A stretch of DNA of 64,000 nucleotides from Chitinophagales bacterium (GCA_020635995.1 JACJYS010000005.1:124001-188000); one strand, 5' to 3'; shown: positions 44,504-52,820, counted from the first letter of the stretch. Translations and numbers: made by a program. The notes: generated by a model from the sequence alone, not told the origin.

Positions 44504-46402
44504 TTAATATGCTCTTTTATTGATACCTTCCATAAAATAAATAAATGATTTATTAACTACTTTATTGCCTCCCGGTGTTGGATAGTTTCCTGTAAAATAC
44601 CAATCGCCTAAATTATTAGGGCAAGCTAAATTTAGCTCTTCAACACTTTGAAAGATAACCTGCACTTCAGAAAAAATATGTTTTGGCTTAACTATTTCAC
44701 TTATTTTATCCGAAATTTCATCATCTGCATATAAATCGTAAAGCTCTTTTACGTAATTTTTCTCTTTTGAAGTTCCCTCTCTAAATGCTGTTTTGCATTT
44801 ATCATAAACTTCTTTAAGCATATATTCTTTATTGTCTTGCTTTAAAAGTGCCAATAAAGCTCTAAATGCTATAAAATCTTGCATCTTACTCATATCTATT
44901 CCATAGCAATCGGGATATCTTATTTGCGGAGCAGAGGAAACAATTATTATTTTTTTGGGTCCTAATCTATCTAAAATAGACAATATACTTTTTTGTAAAG
45001 TTGTTCCTCTTACTATGGAGTCATCTAACATTACCAGCGTGTCTATATTTCGTTTTATAGAATCGTAAGTAATATCATAAACGTGCGAAACCATTTCGTC
45101 TCTTGCAGCATCTTCCGTAATGAATGTTCTCATTTTTACGTCCTTAACTGCTATTTTTTCTACTCTTGGTTTTAATCTTAATAATTGGTTTAATTTTTCA
45201 GTATCTAAATTAGGATTTTTTGCTATTTCCTTTACTTTATACTGATTAATATGCTCTTCTACTCCTTTTAACAAGCCATAAAAAGCTACTTCTGCGGTAT
45301 TGGGTATAAAAGAAAAAACTGTATTATCATAGTCATAATTTACAGCTTTCATTACTTTATTAGTGAGTCTATATCCTAAACTCAATCTTTCTTTATAAAT
45401 ATCGGCATCTGTCCCTCTGGAGAAATAAATACGCTCAAAACTACAAGATTTCTTTTCTTTTTCCGGCAAACACCTTTGCATGCTTATTTTACCATCTTTT
45501 TTAATAATAAGAGCATTGCCTGCCGGTATTTCTTTAACTTTTTCGGTGGTTAAATTAAAAGTGGTTTGAATAGCCGGTCTTTCTGACGCTACTACGACTA
45601 CTTCATCATCGGCATAATAATATCCCGGTCTTATTCCATGGGCATCTCGTAGCACAAAAGCATCGCCACTGCCCACTAATCCTGCCATTAAAAATCCTCC
45701 GTCAAAATCTTTAGCAGCACTTTTTAAAATGGTGGCTATATCTAACTCTTTTTCTATAAAATCGCTTAATGTTTTATTATCGTATTGGTTGGCTTTATAT
45801 TTATCAAAAATACGCTGCACATCTCTATCAAGATAATGCCCTATTTTTTCCATTACCGTTATAGTATCTCTTTCTTCTATAGGATGCTGACCTATATTTA
45901 TTAAAAACTGTATAAGCTCATCTACATTGGTAAGATTAAAATTTCCTGCCATTACTAAATTTCGGCTTCGCCAATTATTAGTACGTATAAAAGGATGACA
46001 AGATTCTATAGTATTGCCACCATGTGTGCCGTATCTTAAATGACCTAAATATAACTCTCCAACAGAAGTAACATTTTCTTTTAACCAACTTCCTGTTATA
46101 TTATTTTTAGGTATTCCTTTTGTAGATTTATTAAATTCTTTAAAAACTCTTCTGAAAATATCTTGTATAGGCTGTTGCTTTACGCTTCTTATCCTTTCTA
46201 TGTATTTTTGCCCCGGTTTTGTGTCAAATTTCACATAAGCTATTCCCGCACCGTCTTGACCTCTATTGTGCTGTTTTTCCATTAGCAAATACATCTTATT
46301 TAGGGCGTAAGATGCTGTTCCATATTTATCTAAATAGTACTGAACAGGCTTTAAAAGCCTTACCATAGCTATACCACATTCGTGTTTTATAGAATCACTC
46401 AT
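44504..46402 (-). CDS. Amidophosphoribosyltransferase family protein, Bacteroidota long type
   Basis: A 632-residue PurF relative. N-terminal Ntn-type glutaminase with Cys9 (HECGIAMVRL), RGQDGAGIAY and LGHLRYGTHGG; it is longer than ordinary PurF (about 470-500) and has inserts in the middle (about 190-240 and 400-430). The C-terminal phosphoribosyltransferase domain has VMLDDSIVRGTTLQ as PRPP loop. Cys9 would need N-terminal trimming, as in propeptide-bearing PurF, or acts in place. Predicted first step of purine synthesis, but a specialised or regulatory paralogue cannot be excluded. It heads a group with korA and korB. Confidence 0.88.
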   Translation of the reverse strand: MSDSIKHECGIAMVRLLKPVQYYLDKYGTASYALNKMYLLMEKQHNRGQDGAGIAYVKFDTKPGQKYIERIRSVKQQPIQDIFRRVFKEFNKSTKGIPKNNITGSWLKENVTSVGELYLGHLRYGTHGGNTIESCHPFIRTNNWRSRNLVMAGNFNLTNVDELIQFLINIGQHPIEERDTITVMEKIGHYLDRDVQRIFDKYKANQYDNKTLSDFIEKELDIATILKSAAKDFDGGFLMAGLVGSGDAFVLRDAHGIRPGYYYADDEVVVVASERPAIQTTFNLTTEKVKEIPAGNALIIKKDGKISMQRCLPEKEKKSCSFERIYFSRGTDADIYKERLSLGYRLTNKVMKAVNYDYDNTVFSFIPNTAEVAFYGLLKGVEEHINQYKVKEIAKNPNLDTEKLNQLLRLKPRVEKIAVKDVKMRTFITEDAARDEMVSHVYDITYDSIKRNIDTLVMLDDSIVRGTTLQKSILSILDRLGPKKIIIVSSAPQIRYPDCYGIDMSKMQDFIAFRALLALLKQDNKEYMLKEVYDKCKTAFREGTSKEKNYVKELYDLYADDEISDKISEIVKPKHIFSEVQVIFQSVEELNLACPNNLGDWYFTGNYPTPGGNKVVNKSFIYFMEGINKRAY

Positions 46403-46413
46403 AAAAGATGGGG

Positions 46414-46421
46414 CAAAGGTA
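46414..46421 (-). promoter_or_regulatory. -7 box for purF-korAB
   Basis: TACCTTTG on the minus strand, 12 bp before the ATG at 46402. It mirrors the TACCTTTG for the divergent nfu gene. Confidence 0.45.
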
Positions 46422-46508
46422 CATAATTTTAGATTGTATAATGATTTATATTTGTGTTAATCAACATTAAATGTTAGCTTCTAAACCAAATATGTTTTCT
46501 AATAAACT

Positions 46509-46516
46509 TACCTTTG
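46509..46516 (+). promoter_or_regulatory. -7 box for the NfuA-like gene
   Basis: TACCTTTG on the plus strand. It overlaps a TTG at 46514 that could be mistaken for the start, and so supports the ATG at 46535. Confidence 0.45.
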
Positions 46517-46534
46517 CAAAAAATAGTTTCTGAC

Positions 46535-47131
46535 ATGAATAATGATATACCAAAATTTGTAGAAATATATACCGAAAGTACGCCTAATCCTAAAATGCTG
46601 AAGTTTGTAGCCAGCCATGTATTTTTTCCTAATCAAATGATAGAATGTAAAACTATAGAAGAAGCTAAAGATTCGCCTTTGGCTCAAGCTCTTTTTCAGT
46701 TTGATTACATAGAAGCCGTATTTATTTCAAACAATTTTGTAACTATAAGTAAAAAAGAAACTGAAGAAGAATGGTTTGAATTGTCTTTTGAATTAAAAGC
46801 TTTTTTGAAAGAATATTTATTGAGCAATAAAGAAATTGTAACTGCATCTTTTATAGAAAAACAGCAAAAAGCAAATAATGAAAAAAATGCTCAGTTAGAT
46901 GATGTTGACAAAAAAATAATTGGCTTATTAGAAAAATATGTTAAGCCTGCGGTAGAATTAGACGGAGGAAACATAGCTTTTAAAAATTATAATGACGGTG
47001 TAGTAACTCTAACTATGCAAGGAGCGTGTGCCGGCTGCCCAAGTAGCACTGTTACGCTTAAAGACGGCATAGAAGCCATGCTAAAAAGAATGGTGCCGGA
47101 AGTAACAGAAGTGCAAGCAGAAACAGAATAA
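46535..47131 (+). CDS. NifU/Nfu-type iron-sulfur cluster carrier
   Basis: A 198-residue protein: N-terminal Nfu_N domain (about 8-95, EIYTESTPNPKMLKF) and C-terminal NifU domain (about 120-195) with the cluster-binding Cys165 and Cys168 in GACAGCPSS. It carries 4Fe-4S clusters to target proteins; the divergent korAB enzyme is one plausible client. The ATG at 46535 is chosen over an upstream TTG that falls inside the promoter box. Confidence 0.93.
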   Translation: MNNDIPKFVEIYTESTPNPKMLKFVASHVFFPNQMIECKTIEEAKDSPLAQALFQFDYIEAVFISNNFVTISKKETEEEWFELSFELKAFLKEYLLSNKEIVTASFIEKQQKANNEKNAQLDDVDKKIIGLLEKYVKPAVELDGGNIAFKNYNDGVVTLTMQGACAGCPSSTVTLKDGIEAMLKRMVPEVTEVQAETE

Positions 47132-47182
47132 CAACTTTATCTTCTTTATTTTTTATTTATTGATTTATAAAATAATTTCACA

Positions 47183-48160
47183 TTGTTAGATACCATTACT
47201 TACTCAATTTTTTGGTTTTTTATATTAGCTGTTGCCTTATACACTTTATTGCGTTCTGCGGATTATTTTGTAGAAACTGCTGAAAAATTTGGTTTAAAAT
47301 TTAAAATTCCTGCTTTTATAGTGGGAGCTACGGTTGTAGCTTTTGGCACTTCTCTACCCGAACTTGCCGTAGGCGTTATTTCTGTTTTACAAGATGAATC
47401 GGATATTGTTACAGGAACAGTGGTAGGTTCTAATATTAGCAATATTCTTTTTATTATTGGTGTAGGCATAGCTTTAAGTAGTGGTTTAAAAATAGATTTT
47501 AACAAACAAAAAGTTGAATTTTTAATACTAATTGCTACAACCTTAATTTGCTCATACTTTTTGTATGATAAACAAATGACAACCATAGAAGCCATTATAT
47601 GCTTATTAATGCTATTGGCTTATTTAATTTATGTTATCAAATTTTCTAAAAGTGAAGAGGAAGAAGAGCAAAGTGAAGATGAAAAATTTAATGCTATAAA
47701 AATAGCTTTGTTTATTGCCAGTATTGGTGGTATTTGGCTGGGAGCAAAGTTTGTAACCGATGCTATAGTTAACATCAGCTCACGTTTAAATTTAGGTAGC
47801 GATGTAATATCTCAAACCGTAGTGGCTTTAGGTACTTCTTTGCCTGAACTGGCGGTAACAATATCTGCTACAAGAAAAAAGAAGTTTGGGATAGTATTAG
47901 GCAATGTTATAGGTTCTAATATTTTTAATTTATTGGCAGTACTTTCTATTCCTGCTATTGTGGGCAATTTAACTCATCATTTTTACGTAGTAAAAGACAA
48001 TTCTTTTAATACTTTTAGCATTCCTATTATGATAGGTGCTACACTATTACTTGTTCTTTTGTCCTTATTAAAACAAACGCCACGTGTAGCGGGTTTTATT
48101 TTTATACTGCTTTATTTGTTTTTTATGGTAGGTTCTTTTTTGAAGATTGAATTGTTGTAG
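47183..48160 (+). CDS. Calcium/sodium antiporter, CaCA family (YrbG-like)
   Basis: A 325-residue inner membrane exchanger with about ten helices in two inverted halves. Each half has the alpha-repeat: VAFGTSLPELAVG (about 52-64) with GSNISN, and VALGTSLPELAVT (about 213-225) with GSNIFN. The halves are split by an acidic cytoplasmic loop (EEEEEQSEDEK, about 157-167). The start is TTG at 47183; a stop lies in frame 15 bp upstream and the next ATG is far inside. The palindromic repeat copy B begins just after the stop. Confidence 0.92.
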   Translation: MLDTITYSIFWFFILAVALYTLLRSADYFVETAEKFGLKFKIPAFIVGATVVAFGTSLPELAVGVISVLQDESDIVTGTVVGSNISNILFIIGVGIALSSGLKIDFNKQKVEFLILIATTLICSYFLYDKQMTTIEAIICLLMLLAYLIYVIKFSKSEEEEEQSEDEKFNAIKIALFIASIGGIWLGAKFVTDAIVNISSRLNLGSDVISQTVVALGTSLPELAVTISATRKKKFGIVLGNVIGSNIFNLLAVLSIPAIVGNLTHHFYVVKDNSFNTFSIPIMIGATLLLVLLSLLKQTPRVAGFIFILLYLFFMVGSFLKIELL

Positions 48161-48170
48161 TATAATTTCA

Positions 48171-48490
48171 TTTTATATTAATAATTTATATTTTAAGACA
48201 TAGTCTTTGGACATTAAAGTAATTTTAGTTACAATTTATCTTCTTTTTACCTTTGTCTTGACACAAAGGTAACCAAAGGTCAAGACTGTAATCAAAAACA
48301 CTAAAATGCTATAAAACAGACGATGACAAATTAATGTATGCTCAATTTTAATTTTGCCATAGTGGTTCTACTTGTAGGAGCATACTAATTTGTCTGTTTA
48401 CATTTTTATAATTTCATTTATTTTGGATGTCTGTTTTACACCATTTCTTAACGTATTTTTGATTAAGGTCGGGTAAAAATGCACCTCAAG
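48171..48490 (-). repeat. Dispersed palindromic repeat, copy B
   Basis: Inverted copy of 17115-17444, 31 kb away; the best-matching 270 bp are 48217-48486 against 17129-17398. The large palindrome is kept, with the same ACAGAC and ATGCTC arm blocks at about 48313-48345 and 48375-48405. The terminal GACTATCCGT repeats and the outer hairpin of copy A are absent, so B is a partial or solo-core copy. Together with the small repeat after it, it fills the 424-bp gap between the antiporter and aquaporin genes. Confidence 0.8.
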
Positions 48491-48513
48491 TTTAATAAGT
48501 GGAATAATACCGT

Positions 48514-48600
48514 TTAGGAATATATAATAGTCCAATATCGGCATTTACCATTGTAACACACAATATAGATTAGACTATTTTGCATTAACAGTTAGTATCA
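48514..48600. repeat. Small palindromic repeat, copy 3
   Basis: Core ATAGATTAGACTATTTTG preceded by TTTAGGAATATAT and CGGCATTTAC, the same extended flank as the copy near 52670-52740. It runs into the 3' end of the aquaporin gene and supplies its stop codon at 48585-48587. Confidence 0.65.
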
Positions 48601-49241
48601 TTTTCTGGTGTTCCAAAATATTTCCACAGCAAAACAGCTGATGTAGCACCCAAAATTGGAGCAACTATATACAACCAAAGGTTATTAAGATTGCAGGCAA
48701 CTACAGCAGGGCCAATACTTCTGGCGGGATTGATAGACGCTCCTGAAATAGGTCCTGCAAACAAAATAATGGCAACTATAACCAAACCAACTACTAAACC
48801 TGTTAAATGCTCTGTTTCTTTTTTAGCTGTAATACCTAAAACTGTCAATAGCAAGATAAAAGTCATTATAAACTCTAAAACAAAAGATTGTAAAACACTA
48901 CCCGAAGGCATAGTGCCACCCATAGTTTCCGTTTCCGGAAATAGAATTTTCAACAAAGCACTTGCCGCAATTGCCCCAATAATTTGAGTAAGCAAATACC
49001 CAAGCACTTCTTTTTTTGGCATTAAACCTCCTATAGCTAAGCTAATAGTAACCGCAGGGTTAATATGTGTACCCGAAATAGGACCAAATACATAAATTAA
49101 TGCTGCCACTACTAAACCCCACGCAAAAGAAATGCCTACCAAGCCCAAACTGCCATCGGTTTGCACATTTACTATAACAGACCCCGTGCCCAAAAAAACT
49201 AATAAAAAAGTGCCTATAAATTCTGCTATGTATTTTTTCAT
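48585..49241 (-). CDS. Aquaporin (MIP family)
   Basis: A 218-residue channel with six helices and both NPA boxes, HINPAV (60-64) and SINPARS (170-175), with the selectivity arginine Arg174. Length and wording are of the AqpZ/bacterial water channel type rather than the glycerol facilitators, which carry longer loops and a D after the second NPA. Its C-terminal codons and stop fall in a palindromic repeat. Confidence 0.92.
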   Translation of the reverse strand: MKKYIAEFIGTFLLVFLGTGSVIVNVQTDGSLGLVGISFAWGLVVAALIYVFGPISGTHINPAVTISLAIGGLMPKKEVLGYLLTQIIGAIAASALLKILFPETETMGGTMPSGSVLQSFVLEFIMTFILLLTVLGITAKKETEHLTGLVVGLVIVAIILFAGPISGASINPARSIGPAVVACNLNNLWLYIVAPILGATSAVLLWKYFGTPENDTNC

Positions 49242-49298
49242 AATGCTTGGTTTTTAATTTTTGTAGTTAGTAAAAATAAGAAATACCCATATTTTAGT

Positions 49299-50204
49299 TT
49301 ACTCTTTCTTAGGTTCACTAAATTTTCTTGAAGTTTCTTCTGCATCTATATCTTTTTGGTAGCTAACTATGTTTTCTATTTTTGAACCACCTTTAACATG
49401 TAAATCTCGCTGAGGGAACGGAATTTCTATATTGTATTTTCTAAATGCCGCATCTATCATAAAATGTATATCACTCTTAACATCTTCTATTTTTTGATAT
49501 TCATTGCTCCAAAACAGCAACTGAAAATCTAAAGATGAATCGCCAAAATTTACAAATCTCACAAATGCACCGGGGAGCACCTTGCTATGTCTTTCGGCAC
49601 ATTCAAGGAGTACTTTTTTAACTAAATGCGTATCGCTACCATAAGCCACACCTACTGGCACAATGTGAAGTGTTGTTTTATTAAAATGGCTAAGGTTTAT
49701 TACATTATTTACCGTTATTTGCGAATTGGGAACTATAATAGAAATATTTCTTCGGGTGGTAATTAAAGAAGTTCTCATTCCTATTTTTTTAACCACACCT
49801 TCCATCTCTCCCACTTTTATCCAGTCGCCTTTCTGTACTGAGCCTTCCATAAGCAGAATAATACCTGAAGCAAAATCGTTAAATGTTTGTTGCAAACCTA
49901 AACCTATACCTACTAAAAGTGCCGCACCGGCTGCCCATAGTTTAGATATTTTAAAACCCAGTGTTTGTACTACCAACAAAAAAGCAATAATTACCAGCAC
50001 ATATTTTATTAACTGTTTTATGGCATAAACCCTGCCCGGCTCTATTTTTCTTCTTTTAAAATACGGGTTTAAAACAAATCGTACTAATAATATGTATGCT
50101 ACCATAATAAACAACACTATTAATACCGATAGTATAATATTTTCTAAGTAAAAAGGAGTGTCCTTTATAGTAAATAGCTTAAATTTTAATATGCTTTCTA
50201 ACAT
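49299..50204 (-). CDS. Small-conductance mechanosensitive channel (MscS family)
   Basis: A 301-residue channel: three membrane helices (about 20-45, 62-85, 88-125), the pore-lining Gly/Ala-rich segment (GAALLVGIGLGLQQTFNDFASGIILLMEGS), then the beta domain (VKKIGMRTSLITTRRNISIIVPNSQI) and alpha-beta C-terminal vestibule ending IPFPQRDLHVKGG. It releases solutes on osmotic downshock. Codirectional with the aquaporin gene, 58 bp upstream of it, an osmotic pair. Confidence 0.93.
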   Translation of the reverse strand: MLESILKFKLFTIKDTPFYLENIILSVLIVLFIMVAYILLVRFVLNPYFKRRKIEPGRVYAIKQLIKYVLVIIAFLLVVQTLGFKISKLWAAGAALLVGIGLGLQQTFNDFASGIILLMEGSVQKGDWIKVGEMEGVVKKIGMRTSLITTRRNISIIVPNSQITVNNVINLSHFNKTTLHIVPVGVAYGSDTHLVKKVLLECAERHSKVLPGAFVRFVNFGDSSLDFQLLFWSNEYQKIEDVKSDIHFMIDAAFRKYNIEIPFPQRDLHVKGGSKIENIVSYQKDIDAEETSRKFSEPKKE

Positions 50205-50459
50205 ACGATGCTAAAATACAACTTTTGCATTACTATCTACATTAAAGTTTAAAACAAAGTAGGAAATTATCTCTTGTACTTTTCAAGGTGTTCTTATCTT
50301 GAATATAGATAAGTAGCCCTTTAAGTTTTTTAACCAATAAATTTGAAAATAAGAAATAAATAATATATCTTGCACTCCGTACAAACGAAATATATATGAC
50401 ATAAGCGTTTGTATATACAATTGTTGTGCATTACCTAAAAAGAATAACTAACCATACAA

Positions 50460-51509
50460 ATGATACAGACAGTACGATTATCTACTTTTGACAGATTACT
50501 AAACATTCATCAATCTGTTAAACTTGAAGAACTCACAAAGTTGAATAAAAGAATGTTAGATGTTCAGGTTCATCAAAGCAAACAACTTAATGCTCTAAAT
50601 AAACAACTATCAGAAACAACACAACTAAATAAACAAATTTTAGATAACCAAATTGCTGAGATTACTTTAAAAGAAGAACAGAGATTTTATAAATCATTAG
50701 CATTTAATAATATTCAAATATTAGAATTAATAAATAATATTCAACTTCCAAAATTAAAAAAGTACTTTGTTGAAACATATTATTTACGATTAAAAAAAAG
50801 TTTTGAAGACGCTATCCAAATATTAGAAGAAATTTCAGATAAGTCAGAAATCAAAGAACATATGAAAATTCTGAAAGATTTAAAAAATGAAAGTTCCGCA
50901 AATAGCGATTTATCAAAAACAGTTTTAGACAATTTAAATTCAGAGTTAGCAAAATATCAAAAACTAGAAAATGATTATAATCAAAAAATCACTGAATCTT
51001 ATCGTAGATTACAATTAATAGAAATACCTTCAAAAGGTTTGTTTGGTTTGAATAAATCAAGACATTATGAACAAAAAGAGTTAAAAAATAAGCAATTATT
51101 CAATTATGAAAATTTAAGGAAAGAAAAAGAGAATGTTTTAAACAATCATTCATTACATAAATCTTTGAAATATCTTGAAGACAATTATCCGACTTTTGAA
51201 ACAATATCTGAAGAAATTCAAACTTTTGATAAAAGTTTGAATGATAAGTTTTTTCCAAAACCAAAAATAATTTTGACGGATGAACAGAAAAGAAACAATT
51301 TCTTTTTAAAGGCCTGTAAAGCAATTATTTTAAATAAACAGGGTTCAGTTTCTTTAATACAAAGGACTCTTAAAGTGGGTGTAAAACAGGCAACGAAGAT
51401 TTTGGATGAAATGGAAACTACAGGTTTGGTTAAACCAAATGCAGATGGCAGTATCAGAAAAGTAGTTATAGATGATTACAAGGAATTTGAAAAAATATTA
51501 AATGAATAG
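50460..51509 (+). CDS. Coiled-coil protein with FtsK-gamma-like winged helix
   Basis: A 349-residue protein with no signal peptide. Residues about 15-275 are charged and helical with heptad-like Leu/Lys/Glu patterns (LNKRMLDVQVHQSKQLNALNKQL), consistent with long coiled coils. The last ~75 residues (about 270-349) match the gamma winged helix of FtsK: KAIILNKQGSVSLIQRTLKVGVKQATKILDEMETTGLVKPNADG. In FtsK this domain reads KOPS sites; here the motor domain is absent. It opens the accessory island. The domain similarity is by eye; DNA binding is inference. Confidence 0.6.
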   Translation: MIQTVRLSTFDRLLNIHQSVKLEELTKLNKRMLDVQVHQSKQLNALNKQLSETTQLNKQILDNQIAEITLKEEQRFYKSLAFNNIQILELINNIQLPKLKKYFVETYYLRLKKSFEDAIQILEEISDKSEIKEHMKILKDLKNESSANSDLSKTVLDNLNSELAKYQKLENDYNQKITESYRRLQLIEIPSKGLFGLNKSRHYEQKELKNKQLFNYENLRKEKENVLNNHSLHKSLKYLEDNYPTFETISEEIQTFDKSLNDKFFPKPKIILTDEQKRNNFFLKACKAIILNKQGSVSLIQRTLKVGVKQATKILDEMETTGLVKPNADGSIRKVVIDDYKEFEKILNE

Positions 51510-51835
51510 GCGAATGCACAATATAGTAGACGGCTCTCCCCATAGTTGAGGAGAGTGCACCTCTCAACTAAGCGAAGCGTTCTCATGAATACCGCTGAAA
51601 AAACATTTTATTATAAATATACCACTATACGTATGGTTCACAGGCTGTATGCGGTGGTTAGATTCACGTCCCCACCAAGCTCTTTTCACCTTGATGGATA
51701 GCCCGTAATTTAAGCATGAGCTATATTGGCTCATGACCAATACCCTCATGCACATTATAGACACATATATGTAAGTCGTTGTACCACATACTGAACAAAA
51801 TTTGGACAATCAAAACCAATTTGAAATAATTTTTT
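51510..51835. other. Structured non-coding stretch (possible intron or ncRNA remnant)
   Basis: This gap holds several hairpins: CTCTCC/GGAGAG arms around 51537-51558 (minus-strand reading GAGAGGTGCACTCTCC), GGTGG/CCACC at about 51653-51680, and CATGAGC/GCTCATG at 51716-51737. Strings such as ACGTATGGTTC and GTATGCGGTGG recall domain V/VI of group II introns, but the canonical domain V pairing is not complete and no reverse transcriptase is present. A minus-strand frame at 51564-51809 runs through it and looks spurious. Confidence 0.3.
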
Positions 51836-51860
51836 AAATTTATAGAAAATTTAAAGTTGG

Positions 51861-52082
51861 ATGGAAACAATTAGAATAGAAATACTAAACCCAAAAGCTA
51901 AAAATCTTTTGAAAGATTTAGCTGATTTGAACTTAATCAAAATAAATAATGAAAATGCCAAATATGATTTTTCTGCACTTCTAAAGAAATTAAGATCTAA
52001 ATCATCAAGCAATCAAATTTCACTTGAAGAAATAACAAAAGAAGTTGAGGAAGTTAGAGAAAATAGGTATGAGAAAAAGTAA
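51861..52082 (+). CDS. Putative antitoxin of a PIN toxin pair
   Basis: A 73-residue protein: METIRIEILNPKAKNLLKDLADLNLIKI, then a polar helix rich in Lys, Ser and Glu (SLEEITKEVEEVRENRYEKK). Small size, a short beta strand plus helix opening, and a 14-bp overlap with the PIN-domain gene are typical of antitoxins of VapB-like or DUF2281-like kind. No firm family match. Confidence 0.7.
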   Translation: METIRIEILNPKAKNLLKDLADLNLIKINNENAKYDFSALLKKLRSKSSSNQISLEEITKEVEEVRENRYEKK

Positions 52083-52479
52083 AATAATTCTTGACACAAA
52101 TCTTTGGATTAGTTTTCTGATTACCAAAAACTTAAATTCTCTTGACAAATTAATAATTAATGGGAATATTCAATTGGTTTTTTCAAATGAATTGTTGGAA
52201 GAATTTGTAGATGTTGTAAGCCGACCAAAATTTAAAAAATACTTCACGAAAAAGGATATTGAAAAAGTACTCAAACTTTTTGAAGAATATGGAATACTCG
52301 TAAAAGTAAAATCAGATGTCAAAATATGCCGAGACGAAAAGGATAATTTTCTGCTAAATCTCTCAATAGATTCTAAAGCTGATTACTTGATAAGTGGAGA
52401 TAAGGATTTATTGATTTTAGAGAAAATTGAAAAAACAAAAATTATAACATTTAGTGATTTTTTAAACGGAATTAAATAA
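52069..52479 (+). CDS. PIN-domain toxin (putative TA system, PIN family)
   Basis: A 136-residue PIN ribonuclease. Start at the ATG of MRKSKIILDTNLWIS (52069), eight codons inside a longer TTG-initiated frame. Acidic residues fit the PIN active site: Asp9 in ILDTN, Glu near 43 (NELLEEFVDV), Asp in CRDEKDN, and Asp in ADYLISGDKDLL. These are the features of the COG1569-type PIN toxins. Overlaps the antitoxin gene by 14 bp. Confidence 0.82.
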   Translation: MRKSKIILDTNLWISFLITKNLNSLDKLIINGNIQLVFSNELLEEFVDVVSRPKFKKYFTKKDIEKVLKLFEEYGILVKVKSDVKICRDEKDNFLLNLSIDSKADYLISGDKDLLILEKIEKTKIITFSDFLNGIK

Positions 52480-52507
52480 ATGCTGACACAATTTAAAAAA
52501 TAAGATT

Positions 52508-52558
52508 ATGAAAATAAAACCTATAAAAACAGAACAAGATTACGAAAAAGCACTATAG
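52508..52558 (+). pseudogene. Stub of a HigA-type antitoxin gene
   Basis: ATG opens MKIKPIKTEQDYEKAL and meets TAG at 52556. This is the characteristic N-terminus of HigA-family antitoxins, which continue for about 100 more residues including the HTH. Nothing matching the remainder follows, so only the first 16 codons survive; the REP-like palindrome begins 30 bp downstream. Confidence 0.55.
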
Positions 52559-52587
52559 AGACTATAGCTAATGCTATGTTGTACTTT

Positions 52588-52663
52588 AGATTGTTTCGTT
52601 CGTGCCTCACTCACAAGGACGTGTTTGCGTAGGTTCGTCTTTGCGAACGGAGTGAAGCAATCT
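52588..52663. repeat. REP-like imperfect palindrome
   Basis: Begins AGATTGTTTCGTTCGTGCCT and ends with AGTGAAGCAATCT; the arms pair imperfectly over about 30 bases (AGATTG/CAATCT outermost). A related half-site with TTCACTCC and GAATGACG lies at 53978-54013 beyond the nuclease gene. Such CACTCCGTTCG-type repeats are frequent in Bacteroidota spacers. Confidence 0.6.
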
Positions 52664-52689
52664 TATATCTATTAGGAATATATCGGCAT

Positions 52690-52740
52690 TTACTATTGTA
52701 AAACATAAAATAGATTAGACTATTTTGTGTTGGTATAAGG
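52690..52740. repeat. Small palindromic repeat, copy 4
   Basis: ATAAAATAG-attaga-CTATTTTGTG followed by TTGGTATAA, with the same upstream TTAGGAATATAT...CGGCATTTAC flank as copy 3. The whole 52480-52820 gap holds only the HigA stub, the REP-like palindrome, this repeat and the promoter of the next gene. Confidence 0.7.
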
Positions 52741-52761
52741 TAATAACAATACTATAAAGGC

Positions 52762-52796
52762 TTTGTAACATTCGCATAGCCTTTTTTGTACCTTTG
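52762..52796 (+). promoter_or_regulatory. Promoter of the DUF1016 nuclease gene
   Basis: TTTG at 52762-52765 and TACCTTTG at 52789-52796 with a 23-bp spacer, slightly longer than ideal. It supports the ATG at 52821 over the TTG at 52794 that lies inside the -7 box. Confidence 0.5.
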
Positions 52797-52820
52797 TGGT
52801 CTATTAAAGGGACTTTTAAT

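Noticed and set aside
51650..51685. tRNA-like T-arm and CCCCACCA ending
   Set aside because: No matching 5' acceptor, D-arm or anticodon arm was found about 70 bases upstream; the resemblance is limited to one hairpin.
51564..51809. An 81-residue minus-strand frame with AWWGRESNH-like wording
   Set aside because: It runs across the hairpin-rich spacer, lacks protein-like composition and resembles the spurious frames often called over structured RNA; treated as non-coding.
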